A program made the translations under genes and the position numbers. Shown in pieces: positions 17,487 through 27,091 of a stretch of 64,000 bases of DNA. The stretch's first letter is position 1. Each line of letters starts with the position of its first letter. Source of the stretch: Hyphomonadaceae bacterium (GTDB taxonomy: Bacteria; Pseudomonadota; Alphaproteobacteria; Caulobacterales; Maricaulaceae); assembly GCA_013001295.1 (NCBI GenBank), contig JABDMW010000050.1, forward strand, positions 62,001 to 126,000, in the 5' to 3' direction. A model generated the notes under the pieces. That model was not told the DNA's origin, ran no database searches, and worked only from the letters and a program-made list of their open reading frames with translations.

Positions 17487-18899
17487 ATGCGTAATCGTTT
17501 TGCCAAAATTGTCGCCACCATTGGCCCTGCGACTGCCTCACCGGATAATATCAAGCTCATCCATGAAGTTGGTGTTGATGCTTTTCGCTTGAATTTTTCC
17601 CATGGCTCGCATGAGGATCATGCCCGTTCCGTTAAAGCGATCAGAGAAATCGAAAAAACTTCGGGTAACGCGATTGCAATTATAGCCGATATGCAAGGCC
17701 CAAAACTTCGAGTTGGACCGTTCAAAGATGGTGGTATCGATCTCCGGTATGGCGATATCGTTGAGTTGGAAGCTGGTGACGAATTGGGTAAAGACGGATT
17801 AATCCGTCTCCCTCACCCCGAACTGATCTCGGCCTTGACACCAGACTGTATTTTGAAATTCGATGACGGAAAGCTGATGGTCACCATCACGGAGGCCAAT
17901 GGCAAACGGTTAAAAGCGCGCGTTGATGTTCCGGGCCGCCTGAAAGACAAGAAAGGCGTCAACGTGATTGGCGCCGTTCTCCCGATGTCGGCCATGACCG
18001 AAAAAGACCGGGTGGACATGGAATTCGCGCTGTCGCAGAAGGTCGACTTTATTGCACTTTCATTCGTCCAAACAACACAAGACGTGCTGGATGCCCGCGA
18101 TATCATTCAGGACCAGGCGGGGCTGATCGTTAAGTTTGAGAAACCGTCTGCGGTCGAGGACATTTCAGCCATATTGGATCTGGCTGATGCAGCCATGGTG
18201 GCGCGCGGTGATTTGGGCGTTGAACTTCCTCTCGAACAGGTTCCCGTCGTCCAACGAACCATTATTCGTGCCGCCCGTGCTGTCGGGAAGCCCGTAATCG
18301 TTGCGACCCATATGTTGGAAAGTATGATTGATGCGCCAACACCAACACGGGCTGAAGCTTCCGATGTTGCCACCGCTATATATCAAGGCGCAGATGCCGT
18401 TATGCTGAGCGCCGAAACGGCGGTCGGGCGACATCCGGCAACCGCCGTGGCGATTATGGATAGAATTATTGCAGCTGCGGAGAGTGATCCATCCTACCCT
18501 GATTTCTATTTTCGGGAAAATTTGCGTCCTCAGGCAACCGTAAATGATGCCATAAGCCAATCCGTTCGCGGCATCGCTCAGGTCTTAAATTGCAAAGCCG
18601 TTCTTGGATATACAAATACCGGATCAACTGTTAAGCGGATTGCCCGCGAACGACCACCTTGCAGAATAATCGGGCTCACGCCGAGAAAGAACGTTGCCAG
18701 CCGTATGGCTTTGACCTGGGGTGTGCGTCCAGTCGTCATGAAAGATCCGACCAGTTTTGACGAAATGCTGGCCGTTACCCAGGATGTCGCCAAAGAACAG
18801 GCGGGGGCCGTTCCCGGGGATCGCATCATCATTTCCGCAGGCATACCCTTTGGACGCCCGGGAACGACAGATACGCTAAAAATCGCAACAATCGACTAA
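17487..18899 (+). CDS. pyk: Pyruvate kinase
   Basis: 470 residues, a normal length; AGGAG precedes the ATG. KIVATIGPATASPDNI, FRLNFSHGSHEDH, ADMQGPKLRVG, the catalytic-lysine segment IVKFEKPSAVEDI, MVARGDLGVELP and THMLESMIDAPTPTRAEASDVA all match. It converts phosphoenolpyruvate and ADP to pyruvate and ATP in the cytoplasm. The stop overlaps the stop of the converging aminotransferase by 4 bases. Confidence 0.96.
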   Translation: MRNRFAKIVATIGPATASPDNIKLIHEVGVDAFRLNFSHGSHEDHARSVKAIREIEKTSGNAIAIIADMQGPKLRVGPFKDGGIDLRYGDIVELEAGDELGKDGLIRLPHPELISALTPDCILKFDDGKLMVTITEANGKRLKARVDVPGRLKDKKGVNVIGAVLPMSAMTEKDRVDMEFALSQKVDFIALSFVQTTQDVLDARDIIQDQAGLIVKFEKPSAVEDISAILDLADAAMVARGDLGVELPLEQVPVVQRTIIRAARAVGKPVIVATHMLESMIDAPTPTRAEASDVATAIYQGADAVMLSAETAVGRHPATAVAIMDRIIAAAESDPSYPDFYFRENLRPQATVNDAISQSVRGIAQVLNCKAVLGYTNTGSTVKRIARERPPCRIIGLTPRKNVASRMALTWGVRPVVMKDPTSFDEMLAVTQDVAKEQAGAVPGDRIIISAGIPFGRPGTTDTLKIATID

Positions 18900-20104
18900 A
18901 CAGAGTCTGCCAAAAAAGTTTTCACATTACGCGCCGCTTGCCGGATACGTTGTTCATTTTCAACGACCGCGATCCGAACATAGCCTTCGCCATTTTCACC
19001 AAACCCGACCCCCGGGGAAACAGCGACGCCCGCGCCTATCATGAGCTGTTTAGAAAATTCAAGTGACCCTAAATGGGCATGGCTTGGTGGCAACGGTGCC
19101 CAGGCAAACATAGAGGCATCTGGCGGTGGGATGTCCCAACCTGCCCGCGCGAAACTTTCAACCAAAACATCCCGGCGTTGCTTATAGGTGGAACGCGCCA
19201 GCTCGACGCAATCTTGAGGCCCGTCAAGGGCGGCACAAGCTGCGACTTGGATTGGCGTGAATGCGCCGTAATCAAGATAGGACTTCACCCTCGCCAGCGC
19301 TGCAATCAGGCGCTTATTGCCAACTGCAAACCCCATACGCCACCCCGCCATGGAATAGGTTTTGGACAGTGAAATTGTTTCAACGATCGAACAGTCTTTG
19401 GCACCCTCTACTTGGAAGATAGACTGCGGCGGATCGCCAAAATAGATTTCAGAATAGGCCAGGTCGGAAAGTACGATGATATCATGAGCCTTGGCGATGG
19501 CGACGATTTCCTCGTAGAAAGCGAGATCCGTCACCTGCCCGGTTGGATTGGAAGGGAAGCAAACGACGATGGCCAACGGTGGTTTATCAGCAGTCGCCAG
19601 CGCATCTTTTACGCCCTGCAGATAATCGTCTGCAGTTATTGCGGGAATGGGTTGAATTTTCGCCCCGGCAATAACGAAACCATAGGCATGTAAAGGATAA
19701 GACGGATCGGGTGCATATATGATATCGCCGGGTGCTGTGATCGCTTGCGCCAGATTAGCAAAGCCTTCTTTCGAGCCAATCGTGGCAATAATCTCATCTT
19801 CTGGATTTAGTTCAACATCAAATCGGCGTTGGTAATACCGTGCGCAAGCCCGGCGTAAACCTAAAATTCCGCGCGAGACCGAATATCCGGTCGTACGGGG
19901 TTTTTGTACGGTTTCGATCAGTTTATCGATCACATGCTGAGGTGTCGGCAGATCCGGGTTTCCGAACCCGAAATCAATTATATCCATGCCGCCTGCTCTA
20001 AGCTCGGCTTTCAATTTGTTGACTTCCGCAAACACATAGGGCGGCAAGCGCTTGATGCGGTAGAATTCTTCTCGGTCGGCTGATATTTCCGGCATATTCG
20101 TCAC
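18896..20104 (-). CDS. alaC: Class I/II PLP-dependent aminotransferase, AlaC-like
   Basis: 402 residues from a GTG; an ATG three codons in (20095) is an equal candidate because neither has a clear ribosome site. The PLP lysine is Lys248 in SLSKTYSMAGWRMGF; FGFGNPDLPTP, CFPSNPTGQ and DLAYSEIYF complete the fold-type I set. It resembles the AlaC/LL-diaminopimelate-aminotransferase-like group that often makes alanine from pyruvate, and pyruvate kinase is the adjacent gene. It may be co-transcribed with the antiporter gene upstream (90 bases apart). Confidence 0.88.
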   Translation of the reverse strand: MTNMPEISADREEFYRIKRLPPYVFAEVNKLKAELRAGGMDIIDFGFGNPDLPTPQHVIDKLIETVQKPRTTGYSVSRGILGLRRACARYYQRRFDVELNPEDEIIATIGSKEGFANLAQAITAPGDIIYAPDPSYPLHAYGFVIAGAKIQPIPAITADDYLQGVKDALATADKPPLAIVVCFPSNPTGQVTDLAFYEEIVAIAKAHDIIVLSDLAYSEIYFGDPPQSIFQVEGAKDCSIVETISLSKTYSMAGWRMGFAVGNKRLIAALARVKSYLDYGAFTPIQVAACAALDGPQDCVELARSTYKQRRDVLVESFARAGWDIPPPDASMFAWAPLPPSHAHLGSLEFSKQLMIGAGVAVSPGVGFGENGEGYVRIAVVENEQRIRQAARNVKTFLADSV

Positions 20105-20194
20105 ACTGTTTGGGAAACTACATTTTCCTGGGCCCTGTTGTTCTTAAGAGACTTGCCTCAAAATCAGAAACTGATCAATTCAAAAAACGTTCTC

Positions 20195-21469
20195 TTACAG
20201 AAGTTCCGGGCTAACTGTGCGTTGTACCACTTTCTTGACCGTCAATCCTTGAACCACGATTGAGAAAATCACGACGCCGTAAGTTGCAATCAAAATCAGC
20301 GGTTTTTCCGGTACGTCAGGGAGCGACAAAGCCAACGCCACCGAAATACCGCCCCGGACACCGCCCCATGTCAAAACGGGGATCGCACCTTTGGTAAAAT
20401 TTTTGAACAGACCTAAAAACCGGATGGGAATTGACACGGCAATAAAACGGGCAATCAAGACCAGTGGAATTGCCAGCAGAACAACGATTGCAAATTTCGG
20501 ATCCATAGAACTGCTCAAAATCAAGATCTCCAGTCCAATCAACAAGAACAATACTGAATTGAGGATTTCATCAATCATTTCCCAAAACCCGAAAAGATAA
20601 GTCCGGGTGTGATCGCTCATTGCAAATTCGGCACCTTTATTGCCGATCAACAGACCTGCTACGACAACGGCGATTGGGCCGGACAAATGCAGGCGTTGCG
20701 CCACAGCATATGTGCCAGCGACAATGCCCAAAGTGATCAATATCTCGATGGCATGCTCATCAATCATCGCCATCGCATGATACGCCAACCACCCCGTGGC
20801 AAACCCGAGGACGGCGCCCCCGCCCGCTTCAACAAAGAACAGTTCGGCGATCTGTGCCGGTCCGACATGATCGCCACCATGTCCACCGCTGCCATATGCA
20901 ATCGCCAGAATGATTGTAAAAACGACGACGCCGACACCGTCATTGAACAGACTTTCACCCGCGATTTTAGCTTCCAGCTCCGCTGGCATATCGACAGTCT
21001 TAAGAATACTCAGTACGGCCACCGGGTCTGTGGGACTGATTAAAGAGCCGAACACCAGCGCCCAAATAAACGGTAGATTCAATCCCAGAATTTGAGCGAC
21101 GACGTAAAATCCAGATCCTACGATAAACGTGGAAACCAGCACGCCAATAGTTGCCATCAACCCAATGGCCCATCGACGCGACTTCAGGAAATTCATATCG
21201 ACGTGTAGAGCCCCGGCAAATAGGAGGAAAGCGAGCATGCCGTTCATTACCGTTTCATTGAAATCGATCTGACCGATCGCAGATTGGAACGTGTCGGTCA
21301 GCCCTATCGACGGAAAAATGATTTCCAACGCCAGCAGAACCAATGAAGCCACAAGGGCCATAACCAAAAGCCCGATCGTATGCGGTAATTTTACAAAGGC
21401 ATGGTTCATCCAGCCAAAAAGTGCCGATAAAACCAACATCATCGCGGCTATTTCAAATAAAGACAGCAT
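20195..21469 (-). CDS. Na+/H+ antiporter, CPA1 family
   Basis: 424 residues with about 12 membrane helices. The ion-binding signatures [13 protein letters not shown] and [14 protein letters not shown] are intact, and [18 protein letters not shown] is the late conserved helix. No long cytoplasmic C-terminal domain is present, as in short bacterial NhaP-type proteins. It should exchange Na+ (or K+) for H+ across the inner membrane, fitting a marine organism. Confidence 0.92.
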   Translation of the reverse strand: MLSLFEIAAMMLVLSALFGWMNHAFVKLPHTIGLLVMALVASLVLLALEIIFPSIGLTDTFQSAIGQIDFNETVMNGMLAFLLFAGALHVDMNFLKSRRWAIGLMATIGVLVSTFIVGSGFYVVAQILGLNLPFIWALVFGSLISPTDPVAVLSILKTVDMPAELEAKIAGESLFNDGVGVVVFTIILAIAYGSGGHGGDHVGPAQIAELFFVEAGGGAVLGFATGWLAYHAMAMIDEHAIEILITLGIVAGTYAVAQRLHLSGPIAVVVAGLLIGNKGAEFAMSDHTRTYLFGFWEMIDEILNSVLFLLIGLEILILSSSMDPKFAIVVLLAIPLVLIARFIAVSIPIRFLGLFKNFTKGAIPVLTWGGVRGGISVALALSLPDVPEKPLILIATYGVVIFSIVVQGLTVKKVVQRTVSPELL

Positions 21470-21651
21470 GATTCCCCTCCAAGTTTCGCCGAATCTACCC
21501 TATCGCTCAAAAAAATGACAATGCTTTATATGCCCATGCATTTGGTCGAAATTCCGGTTCGTGCTATTCGAATACCCATCGCTCTTTCGTATCTGCACAA
21601 CGAATGAGCCCACCATACCGGGTGTGGCCATCAAATTTTAAAGGGGTACAA

Positions 21652-22038
21652 ATGACCGCAACCAATAAAGATAAATATTTGAGATTCGCGCTGATCGCTT
21701 TTGGAGTCATCTTTTTCCTGATCTGGCCTCTGGGAAAACTGTGGCCATCGGGATGGATCTGGCACGGCGGAGAAGGGACATACTATTTGCAAATGATTTG
21801 CGGTATTTATGCTGTTCTCGGATTTTATCTTATTCATGCATCGCGCAACCCGTCAAAACATAAAAGCCTGATCTCGTTCACGATCTGGTCCAGCGTCGTT
21901 CACGCGCTTATCATGGCCGCGCAAGCCATAAACGATGATCATGAAAAAGGGCATCTGGTCGGTGACGTGCCCGCATTGCTCTTGGTCGCGGCCGCATTAT
22001 GGTTTTTATCGCCGCACGGCAGCAGCGTCGAATCTTAG
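21652..22038 (+). CDS. Small four-helix membrane protein, DUF6632-like
   Basis: 128 residues from the ATG at 21652, which has GGGG 7 bases upstream. Four hydrophobic helices are visible (about 8-28, 45-62, 73-90 and 103-120), with conserved-looking GGEGTYYLQMICGIYAVLG and SVVHALIMAAQA. The pattern resembles the DUF6632 family. No catalytic motif was found. Its stop lies 4 bases from the stop of the converging lipoprotein gene. Confidence 0.65.
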   Translation: MTATNKDKYLRFALIAFGVIFFLIWPLGKLWPSGWIWHGGEGTYYLQMICGIYAVLGFYLIHASRNPSKHKSLISFTIWSSVVHALIMAAQAINDDHEKGHLVGDVPALLLVAAALWFLSPHGSSVES

Positions 22039-22041
22039 CTG

Positions 22042-22542
22042 TTAAGGCGTATATACGGGTGGCTGGATTGAGTTCACAATCGCACGGGCGTCATAAATGT
22101 CCGGGCTTGTACCGCCCCCATTTTGGGCGATAACTTCCATACTGGCCGTGACCCGGTCACCCGACATAGCCTGCGCTAAATCATGCACGCCAATGCCCAA
22201 TCCAACATTGGTTCTGGTGCGGCCGTGATACCCGCCGGACCCGATCCCAACACCGACACTTGATGAGATAGGTGCACGCGGGCCGCCGCCATAGGTATCG
22301 CTGCCCACGACTTTAAAATGATCATACTGGTGGTTTAGCGTCAGTTCAGCGGCACGGCGCAAAACATATCTTTGCGCTTCTTCCGGTGTTTTACCTGTGA
22401 AAGACACGCGAAAGCGATCGTTTTGAATCTTATAATCACTGAATCCCAGCCCATTATTAACCGCTGGGCCATAGGACGTCGGTGTCGCCGCACATCCTGC
22501 CATAACTATCGCCAATACCAGCGAACTAATTGCTGTTTTCAT
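22042..22542 (-). CDS. CC0125/CC1285-family lipoprotein
   Basis: 166 residues. The signal peptide ends at the lipobox VMAGC. The mature part starts with TSYGP, then FSDYKIQNDRFRVSFTG and PEEAQRYVLRRAAELTLNHQYDHFKVV, the hallmark of the CC0125/CC1285 family first named from Caulobacter. A Gly-rich stretch and a conserved C-terminal strand follow. The family is exported; its function is unknown. The gene is a single cistron between convergent and divergent neighbours. Confidence 0.82.
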   Translation of the reverse strand: MKTAISSLVLAIVMAGCAATPTSYGPAVNNGLGFSDYKIQNDRFRVSFTGKTPEEAQRYVLRRAAELTLNHQYDHFKVVGSDTYGGGPRAPISSSVGVGIGSGGYHGRTRTNVGLGIGVHDLAQAMSGDRVTASMEVIAQNGGGTSPDIYDARAIVNSIQPPVYTP

Positions 22543-22660
22543 GATCAGCCTCCATTCTCAGATGCTTGATGTTATTATATATTACGTGAATTGAAAAATC
22601 GCTTGTACAGTTGAATTTCAGTCCGCTATTCAAGCCAATAATCCCAAACGGAACAACACC

Positions 22661-23608
22661 ATGAAAAAAATAATCACTCTAGCCGCTCTTCTCACTTTGA
22701 GCGCCTGTAATTCGCAATCCAATGCCCCGGTCAATATGAGCTGCGTCACATCTCTGCATGTTCTCGGTAATGGCCAGGATGCCGGGAAGCCACAAATCGG
22801 TGTTCATAGTGATCCTGCCTGGTCGGACCCGGATTTACGCGCGCTTGCAACTTCTGTAGCGGTCGTTGATCAGGAAAGTGGTGCCCGCTATCTAATCGAT
22901 GCCACACCGGACATTAAAGCACAGCTCTATATTCTCGATCAGCAGGTAGGCTCGACCGGGTTTCAGCTTGATGGCGTCTTCCTCACCCATGCTCATATCG
23001 GACACTATCTGGGACTGGCACAATTGGGTCGTGAGGCTATGGGCGCAAAATCTATTCCCGTCTATGCCATGCCAAGAATGGAAGCTTTTTTGCGCAATAA
23101 CGGGCCGTGGGATCAATTGGTTGAACTCAACAATATCGACCTTAAATCGCTAAAAGTTGATCAACCCATATCCTTAAATGGCGCGATTAAAATCGAGCCT
23201 TTCTTGGTGCCGCACCGCGGCGAATATAGCGAGACGGTTGGCTATAAAATTCAAGGCGCAAACAAGTCGGCGATTTTCCTCCCGGATATCGATTCGTGGG
23301 AGGAGTTTGAACAGCAAGGCGTTCAATTGAGTGACGTTATCAAAACCGCAGATTATATTTTCATTGATGGCAGTTTTTTCAGCGGTGATGAATTACCGGG
23401 GCGCGACATGTCAAAAATCCCGCATCCAACCATCACACGCACTATGGATTATCTCAGAGAATTAGATGCTACTGAACGAAAGAAAGTCAAATTTATTCAC
23501 CTTAACCACTCAAACCCAGTTCATGACGAGCATACCAACGCCTTTGAGGATATTGAAAAGGCAGGCTACAGTATTGCTCAAATGGGGGAGCAATACTGTC
23601 TGGATTAA
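22661..23608 (+). CDS. PqqB-like metallo-beta-lactamase-fold lipoprotein
   Basis: 315 residues. A lipoprotein signal ends at LTLSAC (Cys16). The body resembles PqqB: VLGNGQDAGKPQIG at the start of the fold and the metal motif LTHAHIGHYLGL (His110, His112, His115) in which Gly replaces the usual Asp, as in PqqB. Later ligands may be VPHRGEYS, LPDID and HLNHSNP. True PqqB is cytoplasmic and sits in a pqq cluster, which is absent here, so this is probably an exported hydrolase or oxygenase of the same family with another substrate. Confidence 0.8.
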   Translation: MKKIITLAALLTLSACNSQSNAPVNMSCVTSLHVLGNGQDAGKPQIGVHSDPAWSDPDLRALATSVAVVDQESGARYLIDATPDIKAQLYILDQQVGSTGFQLDGVFLTHAHIGHYLGLAQLGREAMGAKSIPVYAMPRMEAFLRNNGPWDQLVELNNIDLKSLKVDQPISLNGAIKIEPFLVPHRGEYSETVGYKIQGANKSAIFLPDIDSWEEFEQQGVQLSDVIKTADYIFIDGSFFSGDELPGRDMSKIPHPTITRTMDYLRELDATERKKVKFIHLNHSNPVHDEHTNAFEDIEKAGYSIAQMGEQYCLD

Positions 23609-23609
23609 T

Positions 23610-23987
23610 TTAGCTGCCACCCATACAGAAAAAATTGAATTTATTACCGTCCAGGTCCCGGCAATACCCGGCGTAAAAACTGCTCCCGCGTGGACCTGCG
23701 GGACCTTCATCTGTCGCACCCAATTCAATGGCTTTGGCATATAATTTGTCGACCTGCGCAGGCGTTTCGACCGCAAAAGCCGTCATACTGCCATTGCCGA
23801 TACTGGCATTATTGCCGTCTTGGGGCTTACAAACACTGAAAGCAGGTTGTTTAGGATCGCGGGCCCAGGCGACAAAACTGCCTTCTTCTTCCATCATACG
23901 TTGTGCGCCCATTTCACCCATAAGAGCGTCGTAAAATTTCACGGCCTTGTCTAAGTTGTTGGTTCCCACCATTTGGTATCCAATCAT
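23610..23987 (-). CDS. VOC-family (glyoxalase/bleomycin resistance-like) protein
   Basis: 125 residues; AAAGGAG lies 9 bases upstream of the ATG. It begins MIGYQMVGTNNLDKAVKFYDALMGEMGA and ends GYCRDLDGNKFNFF, the two beta-alpha-beta halves of a single VOC module. One metal-ligand His normally expected near the N-terminus is replaced in this subgroup, so activity cannot be predicted. It converges with the PqqB-like gene with one base between stop codons. Confidence 0.83.
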   Translation of the reverse strand: MIGYQMVGTNNLDKAVKFYDALMGEMGAQRMMEEEGSFVAWARDPKQPAFSVCKPQDGNNASIGNGSMTAFAVETPAQVDKLYAKAIELGATDEGPAGPRGSSFYAGYCRDLDGNKFNFFCMGGS

Positions 23988-24089
23988 AGCGTTCTCCTTT
24001 ATCTGAATACCAAAATAGTATAGCTTGATTTATGAACCCGGTCACAATTATAAGTGCATTGGGGATATACGTTTTTTAATGGACATCAT

Positions 24090-24503
24090 ATGCAAACAGA
24101 ACACAGCATAGATGACATTCTTTCACCGTTGGCGCTTACGGTTATAATTGACAATAAAGTTCGCGACCCGGAAATGAATGAATTCGTCGAGCAGGCACAT
24201 GGCTTACTCGATATGTTGGGCTATGGCGATCAAATGAATCCGGAAAAAATCAGGGCTTGGTTCCAACACCAGGAACCCAAACTCAACGCAGCCATTAAAG
24301 GCAAAAAGAAAAACACGGTTGTTCTTAAAGCTCTGACAAGGTTCAAGGATGACGAAGCGATTATCGAAGCCATGTATGACGCTATGCTTGCCATTTCAAT
24401 CAGCGATAAAGAATACCACGCGTCTGAATCCGATCTGGTAAAATCGGCCGCCAGCCTGTGGGGGTATACGCGGCCACCATTTAAGGTCATTGGCCGCAAA
24501 TAA
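24090..24503 (+). CDS. TerB-like protein
   Basis: 137 residues from the ATG at 24090; a GTG at 24054 is possible but weaker. The helical body has DPEMNEFVEQAHGLLDMLG, LKALTRFKDDEAIIEAMYDAMLAISISDKEYHASESDLVKSAA split over two helices, and a final WG. The acidic ISISDKEYHASESD segment is like the metal-binding centre of TerB domains. The family occurs in tellurite and stress loci, but no other ter gene is here. The stop overlaps the start of the LysE gene (TAATG). Confidence 0.6.
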   Translation: MQTEHSIDDILSPLALTVIIDNKVRDPEMNEFVEQAHGLLDMLGYGDQMNPEKIRAWFQHQEPKLNAAIKGKKKNTVVLKALTRFKDDEAIIEAMYDAMLAISISDKEYHASESDLVKSAASLWGYTRPPFKVIGRK

Positions 24504-25132
24504 TGGACGGAGCTATTTTTGGCTCGCTTTTGGGTTTCGCCGCCATAACCAGCATCACACCCGGTCCCAATAATTTCATGCAAATGTCATCCGGCGCCTT
24601 GTTCGGGTTTCGACGGACTATTCCCCATATTGCCGGCATCCAGATCGGGTTTGCGTCATTGATGGCAGCCTGTGTTTTCGGACTGGGCGCTGTGGTTGAT
24701 CAATTTCCTTGGCTGGTCACTATTGTTAAGGTCATTGGCGCAGTGTGGCTGGTGTGGTTGGCTTTGAAATTTTTCAAAGCCGCTTTGGAAACCAGTGAAA
24801 ATCTAAGTCTTGCTGAAGAAGATACAAGCGCACGTCCGCTGAAATTTTATGAAGCCGCATTCTTTCAATGGGCAAACCCGAAAGCCTTGATTATGGGCCT
24901 TGTGGCTGCGGGACTTTATGTCGAAATCGCCCAATCGACAGTGCTAAGGGCTCTGATCATTTGTTCAACTTTTATGGCGGTCGGAATCATTTCATCAACG
25001 ACCTGGACACTCGCCGGACATACGCTCAATCGCTATATGTCGTCGGGTCGATCTGCAGTTTTTCTAAACGCGATTATGGGATTGCTGCTGGTCGCGACCG
25101 CCGCGATCATTTTGATAGCAAAAGCCCAATAA
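24503..25132 (+). CDS. LysE-family amino-acid or metabolite exporter
   Basis: 209 residues with six hydrophobic helices. The family signature is at the start: AAITSITPGPNNFMQMSSGALFGF, with IPHIAGIQIGF following, then FFQWANPKALIMGL and a final small helix. LysE/RhtB proteins export amino acids or homoserine lactones. The substrate is not readable. It is translationally coupled to the TerB-like gene by a one-base overlap and converges with typA. Confidence 0.88.
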   Translation: MDGAIFGSLLGFAAITSITPGPNNFMQMSSGALFGFRRTIPHIAGIQIGFASLMAACVFGLGAVVDQFPWLVTIVKVIGAVWLVWLALKFFKAALETSENLSLAEEDTSARPLKFYEAAFFQWANPKALIMGLVAAGLYVEIAQSTVLRALIICSTFMAVGIISSTTWTLAGHTLNRYMSSGRSAVFLNAIMGLLLVATAAIILIAKAQ

Positions 25133-25137
25133 TCTGG

Positions 25138-26991
25138 CTATTCAATCAGTCCGGCTTTTCGCGATTCTTTCTTTCGCTCATGCTCAAGAAGAAACCTTTT
25201 GCGAATGCGAATATTTTCCGGTGTGACTTCTACCAACTCATCGTCATTGATAAATTCAAGTGCATATTCGAGCGTGGTTTTGATCGGTGTGCTCAAAACA
25301 ACCGCTTCATCCGTACCCGCCGCGCGAATATTTGTGAGCTGTTTTCCTTTAAGAGGATTGACAACAAGATCGTTATCGCGGGCATGTATCCCGATGATCA
25401 TACCTTCATAGACTTCAGTCGCATGTCCGATAAACAATTTGCCGCGCTCCTGCAGATTCCAGAGTGCGAATGCAAGTGCCTTACCGGTGTCCTTTGAGAC
25501 CAGTACGCCTTTTTGACGACGACCAATCCCAGCGGCGACACGCGGCGCATAACGGTCAAACACATGATACATCAATCCCGTACCCGACGTGGTGGTCAAA
25601 AACTCATTTCTAAATCCGATTAAGCCGCGTGTCGGAATTTCATAATCCAAACGAACACGTCCTTGCCCATCGGGTACCATGTCTTTGAGATTACCTTTGC
25701 GTGAGCCGAGTTTCTCCATCACAGAACCCTGATGATCGGTTTCGACGTCAACGGTCAGGACTTCCCATGGTTCGCACAGAACGCCATCGATTTCTTTGTT
25801 GATCACCTGGGGACGGGAAATCGCTAATTCATACCCTTCGCGGCGCATATTTTCGATCAAGATCGATAAGTGTAATTCACCGCGCCCGGAAACCCGGAAT
25901 TTATCAGGATCATCGAGTTGTTCCACTCGTAAAGCCACATTGTGGATGAGCTCTTTTTCAAGTCGTTCATTTATATTTCGCGACGTAACAAATTTACCTT
26001 CGCGGCCTGCAAACGGGCTATCGTTGACCTGAAAGGTCATGGATATGGTCGGTTCATCAACACTCAATGCCGGCAGTATATCAATATGTTCCGGATCACA
26101 GATCATGTCCGAAATGCCAAGTTTATCGATGCCAGTAAAACAGGCGATATCTCCGGCGTCCACCGCATCCATCTCGACCCGATCAAGACCTAAAAACCCG
26201 AAGGGTTGCAATACTTTTGCCTTGCGGGTGTTGCCATCCGGTGAGGCCACAACCACCTGTTGATTGCGCTTTAACGATCCGCGCACAACCCGGCCTATAC
26301 CAATAACGCCGGTGTAAGAAGAATAGTCAAGGGCACTGACCTGCAATTGCAATGGGCCGTTCGGATCAACATTAGGCACAGGCGCATGATCGACAATCGT
26401 TTGGAACAAAGGTGCCATATCTGTGCCGTCTGTTGCTTCGCTATCCATGCTGGCCCAGCCATTGATCGCCGAGGCAAACACGACAGGAAAATCAAGCTGA
26501 TCATCGGTAGCGCCCAATCGGTCAAACAAATCAAATGTCTGGTCAACAACCCAATCTGGGCGCGATCCGGTACGGTCAACTTTATTGATCACAACAATGG
26601 GCTTGAGACCCTGCGCCAGGGCTTTCTTCGTGACAAATGAAGTTTGGGGCATCGGGCCTTCAACCGCATCCACGAGTAGGACAACACTATCGACCATCGA
26701 CAGCACACGTTCGACTTCACCGCCAAAGTCCGCGTGACCCGGTGTATCGACAATATTGATGCGCCATTCAGTGTCTTTATTGTCGGTCCATTTGATCGCC
26801 GTGTTTTTGGCCAGGATCGTAATTCCGCGTTCTTTTTCGATATCACCGCTATCCATAACGCGTTCCTGCATTTCGCCACGCTCGGAGAGTGTGCCGGATT
26901 GGCGAAGCAGTTTGTCAACCAGGGTCGTCTTGCCATGGTCCACGTGGGCGACAATCGCTACATTACGCAGCGTTTCTATTGATTTACTCAT
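25138..26991 (-). CDS. typA: Ribosome-associated GTPase BipA/TypA
   Basis: 617 residues, the expected length. The G1 motif AHVDHGKTTL, G2 region RGITI, G3 DTPGHADFGGEVER and G4 NKVDR open the protein. Domain II and the EF-G-like domains III and V follow, with GRGELHLSILIENMRREG and the BipA-specific C-terminal domain near 480-617 (ATEVYEGMIIG, LEYALEFINDDELVEVTP). It assists late 50S assembly and growth under cold or stress. No nearby gene is clearly linked. Confidence 0.96.
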   Translation of the reverse strand: MSKSIETLRNVAIVAHVDHGKTTLVDKLLRQSGTLSERGEMQERVMDSGDIEKERGITILAKNTAIKWTDNKDTEWRINIVDTPGHADFGGEVERVLSMVDSVVLLVDAVEGPMPQTSFVTKKALAQGLKPIVVINKVDRTGSRPDWVVDQTFDLFDRLGATDDQLDFPVVFASAINGWASMDSEATDGTDMAPLFQTIVDHAPVPNVDPNGPLQLQVSALDYSSYTGVIGIGRVVRGSLKRNQQVVVASPDGNTRKAKVLQPFGFLGLDRVEMDAVDAGDIACFTGIDKLGISDMICDPEHIDILPALSVDEPTISMTFQVNDSPFAGREGKFVTSRNINERLEKELIHNVALRVEQLDDPDKFRVSGRGELHLSILIENMRREGYELAISRPQVINKEIDGVLCEPWEVLTVDVETDHQGSVMEKLGSRKGNLKDMVPDGQGRVRLDYEIPTRGLIGFRNEFLTTTSGTGLMYHVFDRYAPRVAAGIGRRQKGVLVSKDTGKALAFALWNLQERGKLFIGHATEVYEGMIIGIHARDNDLVVNPLKGKQLTNIRAAGTDEAVVLSTPIKTTLEYALEFINDDELVEVTPENIRIRKRFLLEHERKKESRKAGLIE

Positions 26992-27091
26992 CTCGGGAAT
27001 ACCGTTACAATTATTGTTGCGCCTCCTTTAAGGGCAAAGATGCGCAAGGGCTAGCTCTAAATTCAGCTTTTAATCGGCCTGTCCACCAAAA

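Noticed and set aside
24868-25497. 209-codon plus-strand frame across the end of the LysE gene and typA
   Set aside because: It overlaps two clear genes in the wrong frame or strand and has no domain.
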